Shown in pieces: positions 34,701 through 45,848 of a stretch of DNA of 64,000 bases. The translations under genes and the position numbers were made by a program. The notes beneath the pieces were generated by a model, which was not told where the DNA came from, did no database searches, and saw nothing but the letters and a program-made list of their open reading frames with translations. Location: NCBI GenBank assembly GCA_022822545.1, contig JAJEBE010000054.1, forward strand, positions 141,099-205,098, read 5' to 3'. Origin of the DNA: Anaerolineae bacterium (GTDB lineage Bacteria; Chloroflexota; Anaerolineae; Aggregatilineales; Phototrophicaceae). Numbering within the stretch: position 1 is the first letter of the stretch; every line of letters begins with the position of its first letter.

Positions 34701-37584
34701 GCCGCAACGAGGCCTGTGACAGTATCGCTTCCAGCTTGGCGCGGGAATACTCGTCGGTTTTGCGGAAAATAAAGACTGTAGGATGGTCGTAGACATGGAA
34801 GGCTTCATCGGCTTCCAGTTCGTTGAGCCAATATGGCGAGTTGTGAATGGGCAGGCGCTGATCGGCAACGCGCCAGGGACCGAATTCGAAGCTCTCTTCA
34901 AATACCGCTTCCAACTCATAACCGAGCTCGCCGGCGAAAAGTTTTTGGTAATAGAGAGTCGTCAAAGGCCAGCGCATCTGATTGCGCGGTTCGGTGTCAT
35001 AGAAGCGATTGCTGGCGATGGTCAGGTAGTCGCCGATATCCAGCGTGCGCACAATGTCATCGTATTTGAGTTGATTGTCCACCGGAAAGGACATTATCTG
35101 ATCTTGCGAATTGATCAGCGCCGAGAAAGGATATGTGCCGCGGCAGTCGCGCGAGCTTACCAGCCCGGGCGGCGGATCGTCCGCCAGGGTGATGCCCTCC
35201 GGCAGTTGACAGACGATGGTTCCCGGAGCCAGATTATCCCAACTGCCTTCGTTGAGCACTACCGAGCCCGAGCCGATTACATCGCCGCTGCCGGCTCCCA
35301 CCTCCACCGAGAATGTATATCGCGCGCCTTCTCTGACTTCAAAGGGGCGCTCAAATGCAATGGTGTAGCTTGCCCCGAGCGGGTGACTATCGCGCGGCAG
35401 GTTCGCCTGTAATTCCGCTTTCGCGAGGATCAAGTCACTGTCTTCCGCGGTCACCTGGATGCGAATATGCTCCGGTTCAGGATCGTTTAACGGGTCGCCC
35501 AGATGGGGCGCAAAGACAGCTGTGATCTCTCCGCTTGCCGGAGCGCGGAAGGTCGTTGCCATCCGCCCGCCTTCGCGATAATGGTTGGCGCCGTTATATG
35601 GAGGTCCATCGAGATCGGAAGAGCGATATCCCGTATTGTGGAAGGCGATGTTGATCAAGGGCGTCCTGTCCCCGGCGCCTTCGATTTCCAGCGCGAAGTC
35701 GCCAGGAATCCGCTCAAAGATGTAATGAGCCGACTGCACAAGCGTCGTTTGATGGCGATAAATGTTGGAGAACATCAGACCCCAGAGCAGCGAAAACAAG
35801 ACCGCGAATCCGCCCAGAATCACCGGTCGCCACTTGTTCATTTGTGGGATGAGCGCGCCGGCAAGCAGGACGATGCCAAGCAAAAGAGCCGTGAGAGCGG
35901 TCGCGTCGGAGGCGCCATTTGAAACTTGATATAAGCCGGTCGCAGAAAGTAATGCGCCAATGCCTATCATGGGAATGATGATATTCGACGGACTGCGTCC
36001 ATGCTTCCTGGCGTGACGATACCATTCGTGAAGACACCAGCCGGCCAACACCGCCAGCGAGCTATATAGCGGCAGGTAGTAGCGCATGGTCTGCGCCGCC
36101 AGCCGGCTCATGAAGAGATAATACCCGCCTATCCAGATCAGGAGGATTAGCGCGTCGACCGCCGCTTTGCGATTTCGCAACAGGCGATACGCGGTCCAGA
36201 ACCAGCCGAACCAGCCCAAGACGCCGAAGCCCAACCCCATAGCCCAGAAGAGCATGTCTTTCTGCGTATACAGGAATGACGAGCGCGCCAGCCACTGCCA
36301 GCTAGGCGGGTAATCCTGCGTGCCGGAAACACCGGCGCTGATGCTCTCGAGGTTTTCCAGCCAGCGATGATTCGGCAAGAGATCCAAAAAGCCGGGACCG
36401 GCAAAAGCATAAGGATTCAAGAGGCGAAACGCCAGGAATGCGCCAGTCCCCGCCAATACCAGACCCAAAAGATGCCGTGTGAAGATGCGCGCCCGCTCGC
36501 TTGGCTGGAGGCGGGGATCGAAGACGGGCGCAGCTTGGATAGCCGCTGCAATCACAATCATCCCGGCCAGCGGCGCCAGGTTGATTCTGCTGGCGACGGC
36601 AGCGCCGGTGAACAGGCCGAATAGAAGATAGTGGCGATATTTCCCGCGTTGCTGTACGGAAACGGCGAAATACAACGCCACCGTGACCAGCAAGGTCGCG
36701 ATAGCGTTGACCGTGCCGAAGTGGGATTTCTGGATTGCCAGAGGCGCGGCCGCGTAAAAGAGCGCGGCGATCAGCCCGACCCAGGTCCCATGCACGCGTC
36801 TGCCCAAGGCGAAAACCGCAATTATTGTCAGGAGGTCGAATATCGCCGAGAGGCCGCGCCAGACCAGGTGACCGCCTTGATAGTCAAACAGAGGGAATCC
36901 GCTGATGCTGGCGTCCCGCAGGAATTCAGCGCCGAAATGGGCGAGAAATAGCGGGAAGGTGCCGTATACGTAGAAACCGTGCCCGGCATTGTGCGGATTC
37001 AAGGGCGAGCAATGCGTGTCGAAGTAGCCGCCAATGCCGTTAGAAGCCGGATATTGGTATTGGCAGTGCAGAGCCTGGATCTCTTCCGAAGGGAGGGAGG
37101 CGATGCTTCGCGCGGCATCGGTGTGCAAATAGGCGCGCGATTGGGGGACAAGCAAGGCGTCTACGTTACCGGCGAGCAAGGCAGCTTGCGCCGCGTTATC
37201 GTTTTCGTATATGCTGATTCGTCCCTCATCAACCAGCCGTGTTGCCGCCTCCTCCGAGTAAGTGCCGCGGACGGCGCCGAGACGCGCGTAGGGATATTCT
37301 ATGAAAGCATCGAGGCTGTTAAAGTCAGGATTATCGCGCGCGGTCAGCAACTCTTGATCGGGAAAGTTATGCTTGTCGGCAGTGAAGTTATTGTCGCCGC
37401 CAATTTGCGGCAGCAAGAGGGCGGTGAGAAAACGTTCGTCCGGATGAATATGCGAAAAATCGTCCCAGTTTTGGCCGGTGAAACGCAAGACAGCGGCGTA
37501 GAGCAATATTACCGCCAGGAGGACAACAGGCGGGATTCTCCTTAAAGTGTTGCGTTTGCTTAGCTTGGCCAGGTTCTCGCTCAT
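31711..37584 (-). CDS. Giant GT-C glycosyltransferase/DUF2298 fusion protein
   Basis: 1,957 residues. Residues 15-600: an ArnT/PMT-like GT-C module with [15 protein letters not shown] after helix 1 (the catalytic Asp-Glu pair) and about 12 helices. Residues 600-1000: an outer soluble segment with beta-sandwich-like character. Residues 1040-1957: a full DUF2298 domain, including [40 protein letters not shown] and [20 protein letters not shown], clearly paralogous to the next gene. The fusion of a glycosyltransferase with DUF2298 supports a joint role in transferring lipid-linked sugars on the outer face. It is 32 bp downstream of the 933-residue gene. Confidence 0.82.
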   Translation of the reverse strand: [1957 protein letters not shown]

Positions 37585-37616
37585 ATTGATGCCGTCGCCG
37601 TCGGCTTTCGGTCTCG

Positions 37617-40418
37617 CTAGGTATTCTCTTCAATGAAACGCTGTAGTCCAGCCTCACCCAGCGCCGGCACTCGGTATATATAAAAACTCTGCGCTGACAA
37701 ATCCGCGTCGATCATTAAGGAATTGCCACCCGGAAACCATTCCGCCAGTTGCTGCGGCGCTGAATCGTTTGATTGCGAATAGAAGAAGAGCAAATCCCGC
37801 GCCGGGTCAATCGGGTAATCGGTTTCATAGGCGAGGCGGTTAGCCATGAGCCCCGGCAAGTCCTCCAAAAACGCGACGTTTTCCCAGAATAAAATGCCCG
37901 CTTCAATGCCGACCGCGCGATGGTCCCACCAATGCGGCGAAGTGACAATAAAGGCGTTGCCAAAGGCGCCGCCGCTTTCAGCAAATCCGCGCAATACTTG
38001 CCCGGCTTGGGATTGCGGTTTGGCCGTTTGCCGATAGTTCTCGGTGTATGGCCCGAAGTACAGATTATGATTAAATTGATACGCGCCCAGTATGACCAGG
38101 CTGGCAAAGAGCAGGGCCGCAACAGTGCCCGCTCGCCGCGGCAGCGTCTGAACAAGCTGGCGACAAAAGAGCGTGATCGGCAGCGCAGCGATCAAGCTTG
38201 CGGCCGGCAAAGCGCCGCTAGACCAGTCGGTGCTGGGCACGGCCCAGGGATAGGAGATGGCAAAAGCCGCGACCAGCAGCATACCCAGGAAGAAAACGGG
38301 CACAAAGCAATAGATTGGATCGCGCCGCTTTATCAGCAACGTAAGCCAGGACGCCGCGCCAAGCGCCATGAAAGCGCCCGTGACCGGATCGACCGCAGGC
38401 TCGCCAGGCGCCGAAAAGGCCCAGGACCCCTGGTGCGTATAATAAAACATCAGCAGAGTATTCCGGATGTTGCTCAAGAATGCGCTGGCGTTTTCCAAGA
38501 AGAACAATAAGGGATTGGTCCCTTCTTCAGGCAGGCCGCCATAAAACACCAATTGAACGCGATGCGTGAAATGGTGCGGGTCATACTGCCAGTAATGAAT
38601 GAGGGGCAGAAAAACCACAAATGACATGAAGGCCAAAATGAGAAAATTGAATAATCTGCTCATCCATTCGCTTCGGGAGCGCCTGCGCAGCCAGAAGGTG
38701 ATAGCCAGCCCGGCTATATATAGAAGCGGCAACATGCGAACTGATTTATAGCTGGAAAGACCCAGCCCCAGGGTCAGCCCAGCCAGGATATAATCCGAAC
38801 GGCGATTATCACGCATGGCGCGCAGGAAATAGACGGCTGACAGGGCCGTGAACAGCACCGACAGGTTTATGCGCAAGCCTTGCCGGGCTAGCATGGTATG
38901 CCAATAACTAGCCGCCAATATACCCGCCGCGATCAGCCCAAACATCAGCGCAAATTCGCGCCGGCGCCGCCTCATAACCTCGAAACCGAGCCAAAACACG
39001 ATCGGCAGCGTGAGGATGCTCTGCCAGGCCGAGGTCAAGTAGAGCGTGTAACGATCGAAACTCCTGCCCGGCTGGCTGGATAGCAGGGCAATCAAATAGA
39101 TGTGAATGGGCTCTCGACCGCCGTTATTCGCCAGGAAGATCCGTTTGTCCAAGCCCGTATGTATAGCATAGGCGTCCCAGATATTTATGGACTGGTCGGC
39201 GTGCATTTCCGGTGTGAAAGACTCCAGCCGTTCCAGCCGAAAATATATGCCCAGGAACATTATTAAGGCGAAGGCGAGCAATAACGGAGCTTTGGGGGCT
39301 CCATTAAAACGACGCCGGGCATCCAGCCTGTCCGATGCCCAACCAAAGAGATTCCAGTCCCGGGGCAAAAGCGTGAAAGCCCAGATCGCTATGGTAAACA
39401 GCCAAAGCAAGATGACATGCGGCTCAATATGATTTGCCTGTGTATTCTCCCAGACGATGACGCTGCAAACCATCGCCAATAGCAACATGAACAACCGCAA
39501 GCGGCTGATGACCTTCCAAATCGGAAGCCGCCGTGCCGGACGCGACACGATCCAGTTCTGCTCCAGAATTTGCGGCTGCCCAACCTGACTAGCAACTTTG
39601 GAGCCTTGCGAGACTCTAAGGACAAGCCGGCTCAGCCATTCTATGAGCAGCAGCAGGAGTAGACCGCCGCCGCCGCGAATGATTCCATCCAGAGCCATAC
39701 CTGCCGCCGATTCAGGGGGGGCGGCCATAGACCGGGCGAAAAGATGCAACCCGCCAATAATCACAGCCGCCGGAATGATGCGCGCCGCCCAGCGCAATCG
39801 CTCCAACCGAGTGCAATCGCGCCAATGTGACTTGATCTGCGGCAGATGCCCGAGAATATCCGCTGCCAGCCAGAGAAAAAAACCCGACCAGAGATAGGGG
39901 GCAGCAAAATTCAACGAGAATTCGTTGGTGCGCGAAATCTCCGGAGCGCCACGGGCAAAGGCGCTTCCCATTATCGCGAACAGAATTGCCAGGGCATAGA
40001 AGCATAGACGCAAGTTTTTGGTGGCGGCGAGCCTGCTCACAATCGCCTGAAGGGGCAACTTTGTCCGTGGAACTGCCTCGACCGTAGGCGAAGCCCCGGC
40101 CATTCTCATAGGAGACGATGGGGCAGGCGCGGGCGAATCCGCGGCATATCGCAGGCGGCGCCAGGTCGTCACTGGCGAACGCATGAAGAGCGCCAGCAGT
40201 TCAGATACAGTCAGTTCTTCTAAGCCGGGAGCAGGACTTTGAGCCGATGCGGAAGACTGCTCAATGCTCGAAGAGCCGGCGGTCTCCTCCGGCAATATTC
40301 TCCCTTCGGAAGCGCTGGTATCCGCCGATCCATCTTCCGCGGTAGATGATTCGAGCGTGTTATTTTCGGCGTCAGAATCGCTGGAAATCGGCGGCGATTC
40401 GCTATGTCCGGACGGCAT
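37617..40418 (-). CDS. GT39-like polytopic glycosyltransferase with a Ser/Glu-rich N-tail
   Basis: 933 residues from ATG 40418, 11 nt after an AAGGAG site; a TTG three codons earlier lies too close to it. Residues 1-75 are low-complexity (Ser, Asp, Glu, Ala) and probably cytosolic. About 15 helices follow. Near residue 390, FTPEMHADQSINIWDAYAIH carries the acidic motif of GT-C enzymes, and NNGGREPIHIYLIALL fits the same fold. A soluble tail ends the protein. It sits between the GT4 gene and the giant fusion. Likely polyprenyl-phosphate sugar transferase; exact sugar unknown. Confidence 0.78.
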   Translation of the reverse strand: MPSGHSESPPISSDSDAENNTLESSTAEDGSADTSASEGRILPEETAGSSSIEQSSASAQSPAPGLEELTVSELLALFMRSPVTTWRRLRYAADSPAPAPSSPMRMAGASPTVEAVPRTKLPLQAIVSRLAATKNLRLCFYALAILFAIMGSAFARGAPEISRTNEFSLNFAAPYLWSGFFLWLAADILGHLPQIKSHWRDCTRLERLRWAARIIPAAVIIGGLHLFARSMAAPPESAAGMALDGIIRGGGGLLLLLLIEWLSRLVLRVSQGSKVASQVGQPQILEQNWIVSRPARRLPIWKVISRLRLFMLLLAMVCSVIVWENTQANHIEPHVILLWLFTIAIWAFTLLPRDWNLFGWASDRLDARRRFNGAPKAPLLLAFALIMFLGIYFRLERLESFTPEMHADQSINIWDAYAIHTGLDKRIFLANNGGREPIHIYLIALLSSQPGRSFDRYTLYLTSAWQSILTLPIVFWLGFEVMRRRRREFALMFGLIAAGILAASYWHTMLARQGLRINLSVLFTALSAVYFLRAMRDNRRSDYILAGLTLGLGLSSYKSVRMLPLLYIAGLAITFWLRRRSRSEWMSRLFNFLILAFMSFVVFLPLIHYWQYDPHHFTHRVQLVFYGGLPEEGTNPLLFFLENASAFLSNIRNTLLMFYYTHQGSWAFSAPGEPAVDPVTGAFMALGAASWLTLLIKRRDPIYCFVPVFFLGMLLVAAFAISYPWAVPSTDWSSGALPAASLIAALPITLFCRQLVQTLPRRAGTVAALLFASLVILGAYQFNHNLYFGPYTENYRQTAKPQSQAGQVLRGFAESGGAFGNAFIVTSPHWWDHRAVGIEAGILFWENVAFLEDLPGLMANRLAYETDYPIDPARDLLFFYSQSNDSAPQQLAEWFPGGNSLMIDADLSAQSFYIYRVPALGEAGLQRFIEENT

Positions 40419-40507
40419 CTGGATCAAGACTCCTTCTCGACATGTGAAGCGGCAAGCTCTCTGGCGCTTCCGCCATTGTATGGCAGCTCCTTGAGAAGCG
40501 CTCAGCG

Positions 40508-41689
40508 CTAAGAGTTTGCGTATTCAAAGAATATAGCTTCATATTCATTTACCGTCTTTTCAAAGGAGAAGATGTCCGCAATGGTTTCTCTTGTCTTGGT
40601 GAACTTCTCGGGCTCGTCCAGCACCTCAATTATCGCTGCGCCTATAGACCGCCAGTCGCCCTTTTTCGCCAGCTTGCCCATGCCAGTGACGCTGACCGCC
40701 ACCCGTCCGCCGTAGATATTTGTGGTGATAACCGGTGTGCCGCAGAGCATCGCTTCGCCCTGAACGAGCCCGAAAACTTCAATATCGCTGGGAACGACCA
40801 AGACATCGCAGGCGGCGTAAAAGTTGGCCAGCTCCTGCTTGTCGGTAAGCAGCCCCAGGAATATGAGTTGGGATCTATTGCCTTCGACCAAGTCGCTAAA
40901 TCTGTTCCAGGTGTCTTCGTAGGGAATATCTGTCTCGCCCGCGAATACCACTCGCGCGTTGGGATACCTTTTGTTCACGATTTCCAGTGAGCGTATCAGC
41001 AGGTCGGGGCGTTTTTCTTCGGCAAATCGTCCGCAGAACGCAATCAAGGGGCCGGCTTCATTTCGCCAGTCCGCTTGAAGTTGGCGGACGCGCTCCGGCT
41101 GCGGTTCGGGGATAATCACGGGCGGATATACTGTTCTCACTTTGTGGCGAAAAGGAGCGAGATAAGAAGAATGCGCGGCGTTGTCTTCGCTGTAGGCAAC
41201 TATACATGCCGCCCGCCGCGAGAGACTCTGCTGAATGGCAAACATAGTCTTGGTAATCAGGCTATTTATCAGGCCGCCGGGCAGGACGAGATCGGCATGA
41301 TGCGTGGCGACGATCTTGACGCCCGTAATGCCTGCGACCAAAGCCGCCAGCCCGGATTCAAGCATTGGCATATGTACATTGACCACATCGTGCTCGCGCA
41401 TCAGGCGATAAAGCCGCCAGGGATAAGTTGGCATGATCAGGCCGCGGCTGATGCGAACCGGCGCCCAAAGCCGCAGCACGCGCACGCCATTAAGCAGCTC
41501 TTCGCCGAGTGGTGCTTCCTTCGTATGGCGAGACGCCAGCACGGTGACTTGGTGACCGCGTTTGGCGAGGCCTTCGGCAACGGTCTTGACATAATAGGTG
41601 AGTCCGGTTGGGTGCGGATGATAATAGAGCAAGAGCATGAGAATCCGCAGTTTGCGGCCGGGAAGGCGGTCTGATACTGAGCTTTGCAA
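40508..41689 (-). CDS. GT4-family (GT-B) glycosyltransferase
   Basis: 393 residues. N-terminal GT-B domain (LRILMLLLYYHPHPTGLTYY, VVNVHMPMLESGLAALVAG, VATHHADLVLPGG), and C-terminal donor-binding domain with FCGRFAEEKRPDLLI, VPSDIEVFGLVQGEAMLCGT and the E-x7-E pattern of family 4. The start is a TTG, needed to include the first beta strand; no ATG lies upstream. It uses a nucleotide- or lipid-sugar to elongate a glycan in the cytosol. It heads the minus-strand glycan operon, 89 bp before the next gene. Confidence 0.88.
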   Translation of the reverse strand: MQSSVSDRLPGRKLRILMLLLYYHPHPTGLTYYVKTVAEGLAKRGHQVTVLASRHTKEAPLGEELLNGVRVLRLWAPVRISRGLIMPTYPWRLYRLMREHDVVNVHMPMLESGLAALVAGITGVKIVATHHADLVLPGGLINSLITKTMFAIQQSLSRRAACIVAYSEDNAAHSSYLAPFRHKVRTVYPPVIIPEPQPERVRQLQADWRNEAGPLIAFCGRFAEEKRPDLLIRSLEIVNKRYPNARVVFAGETDIPYEDTWNRFSDLVEGNRSQLIFLGLLTDKQELANFYAACDVLVVPSDIEVFGLVQGEAMLCGTPVITTNIYGGRVAVSVTGMGKLAKKGDWRSIGAAIIEVLDEPEKFTKTRETIADIFSFEKTVNEYEAIFFEYANS

Positions 41690-41994
41690 AGCCGGCGCCT
41701 TTCAGTCCTGACATGCTTCAAAGGCTATACTACTAGCGCAATGGCAAATCTGCAGGCAAGGGAAACCTGCGGAGCCAAGAAGTGTCATTGCAACTCACAG
41801 TATACACATTTGCGTCTGACAGGTCTTAAATCTGATCTGACAGTTTTGTCCGCGGCAGGCTTGCAGGCATCACGAGTTTAGCGCGGGCATCTTCCAGCAT
41901 CGTGGCAGCGCGCTGACTTGGTCGGAGTGTGGCGCCGGCGGACAATCTCTTGCTTGGGATTCTGTTGAAATCCAGCGGGCTGTCTTGAGTCAAC
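41690..41994. other. Gap between the GT4 gene and the tRNA promoter
   Basis: No credible gene. A GCAGG/CCTGC hairpin lies at 41752-41770. TCTGACAG occurs twice, at 41815-41822 and 41836-41843, spaced 21 bp (two helical turns), which may mark a regulator site. The minus-strand promoter of the glycan operon must lie here but no good boxes are seen. Confidence 0.4.
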
Positions 41995-42023
41995 TTGACA
42001 TTGGGACGCGCCAGGTCTAGACT
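41995..42023 (+). promoter_or_regulatory. Promoter of tRNA-Gly
   Basis: A consensus TTGACA, a 17-bp spacer and TAGACT end 11 bp before the mature tRNA start. Spacing and position are what a strong tRNA promoter needs. Confidence 0.75.
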
Positions 42024-42034
42024 TGTCTTATCGC

Positions 42035-42107
42035 GCGGGTGTAGCTCAGTTGGTAGAGCGCCTGCTTCCCAAGCAGAAGGTCACGGGTTCGAGTCCCGTC
42101 ACCCGCT
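42035..42107 (+). tRNA. tRNA-Gly (anticodon CCC)
   Basis: 73 nt fold as a full cloverleaf: acceptor GCGGGTG/CACCCGC with discriminator T; D-arm GCTC/GAGC; anticodon loop TTCCCAA (anticodon CCC, reads GGG); T-arm ACGGG/CCCGT with loop TTCGAGT. The first pair of the anticodon stem is C-A, unpaired. CCA is not encoded. It is followed closely by a hairpin terminator and then rplY. Confidence 0.96.
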
Positions 42108-42118
42108 ATCAGTAGGGT

Positions 42119-42144
42119 AGCCCACCAACAGGCGGGTTTGTTAT
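42119..42144 (+). terminator. Terminator after tRNA-Gly
   Basis: AGCCCACC pairs with GGCGGGTT around an AACA loop (one mismatch, one G-T pair), then TTGTTAT. It begins 12 nt after the tRNA 3' end. Confidence 0.5.
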
Positions 42145-42259
42145 CCTTCCAGCATTGACCAATAGGCAGAGCGCAAATAGAATAATTGGGATTTTGTCCC
42201 GGAATTTCACAGTCGCGGCCATTTCCGCCGCGAGGTAATGCAGCAAGGAGAATCGGATC

Positions 42260-42907
42260 ATGGCAGAGTTTCAGCTTGCGGCTGAGTTGCGCCAAGCCCG
42301 CGGCCGCAGGAATCGACAATTAAGACGAGACGGATTTGTACCCGGAATCGTCTACGGCCCTTCGACGGCCCCGTTAAGCGTACAGTTTCCCTATCGAGCG
42401 ATTGAAGTTACTTTGATGGACGCCGGCGGTACAAACCTGATTGATATCATGGTGAATGGCGATACGTATCCGTCGCTGGCCCGCGAAGTGCAACGCGATG
42501 TTGTGCGTGGGGATATCCTGCATGTCGACTTTCTCGCTGTTGATGAATCGCAGCGCATCAGGGTAGAAGTTCCGATCGTCATGGAAGGGACCAGCCCGGT
42601 GGTTGCCGCGCGCGAAGGCATATTGATCACCGGCAGAAGTTCCTTGACGCTCGAAGTGTTCCCCAGCGATATTCGCGATCGAATCATCATAGATTTGACC
42701 AAGCTGACGGAAATGGGAGCGGAAGTTCTCGTTCGGGATTTGACATTCGGCGAGAATGTTACCGTACATAATGATCCCAACGAGATGTTGGCAAAGATCG
42801 TTCAGCCGGCCGCCGCCCGCGCTGATGCCGACCTAGACGACGAATCGGAAGAAGTCGAAGACGCCGAAGGCGAAGACGAAACCGCCGAAGAGACGGACGC
42901 CGAATAA
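42260..42907 (+). CDS. rplY: 50S ribosomal protein L25 (CTC form)
   Basis: 215 residues. N-terminal L25 domain (LRQARGRRNRQLRRDGFVPG, then YGPSTAPLSVQF) binds 5S rRNA loop E; a C-terminal TL5/CTC beta domain (EVFPSDIRDRIIIDLTKL, MGAEVLVRDL) follows, and a 35-residue Glu/Asp-rich tail ends the protein, as in many CTC-type L25. AAGGAG lies 11 nt before the ATG. A perfect 6-bp hairpin TCGCGG/CCGCGA (42213-42233) sits between tRNA and gene. Confidence 0.94.
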   Translation: MAEFQLAAELRQARGRRNRQLRRDGFVPGIVYGPSTAPLSVQFPYRAIEVTLMDAGGTNLIDIMVNGDTYPSLAREVQRDVVRGDILHVDFLAVDESQRIRVEVPIVMEGTSPVVAAREGILITGRSSLTLEVFPSDIRDRIIIDLTKLTEMGAEVLVRDLTFGENVTVHNDPNEMLAKIVQPAAARADADLDDESEEVEDAEGEDETAEETDAE

Positions 42908-42942
42908 AGTCAATCCAAGTTGCGACATTGACACAGAACTTG

Positions 42943-42975
42943 AGACCCTGCCGAATGGCCAGGGTCTTCTGTTTG
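42943..42975 (+). terminator. Terminator of rplY
   Basis: AGACCCTG and CAGGGTCT (8 bp perfect, extended by CC/GG with a bulge) with a GAAT loop, followed by TCTGTTTG. It lies between the convergent rplY and gyrA and could serve both. Confidence 0.6.
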
Positions 42976-42997
42976 TGTGAAATCTGGTTTATCGTCC

Positions 42998-45586
<2,589 letters not shown>

Positions 45587-45744
45587 TAATGGTTTCCAAC
45601 AGATCTGCCAGTTGAGTGGACATGCGCTTCAAGTCCGACGCGTTTTGGCGCCGAAGCCCTGCATTTACCGTCTTGCAACGCTCGTGAAAGGACTTGGAAA
45701 TTACAGCGATTTACACTGTTGCGCCCTCGCGATTATTCACAGAA

Positions 45745-45753
45745 ATTATAACA
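45745..45753 (-). promoter_or_regulatory. Extended -10 promoter of gyrA
   Basis: On the minus strand TGTTATAAT is a perfect extended -10 (TG-n-TATAAT). No good -35 is present, which such promoters can do without. The transcript would have a leader of about 150 nt. Confidence 0.55.
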
Positions 45754-45848
45754 TGGAGGTTTGTTTTACGCTATCGCTATGGCCGGAGGGAGTGGTGAAA
45801 TTGAGGACATGGCAACCAATTATCCTGACTCGGGAATACTAGATGTAG

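Noticed and set aside
41741..41790. Possible cyclic-di-GMP-I-like riboswitch (ggcaaa followed by a hairpin)
   Set aside because: The second conserved block (cgcaaagcc) and the receptor loops are missing, and no plus-strand gene follows directly.
42017..42319. 100-residue minus-strand reading frame with GTRTRDLLLGKQALYQLSYTR-like text
   Set aside because: It is the antisense of tRNA-Gly; this phrase is a well-known annotation artefact.
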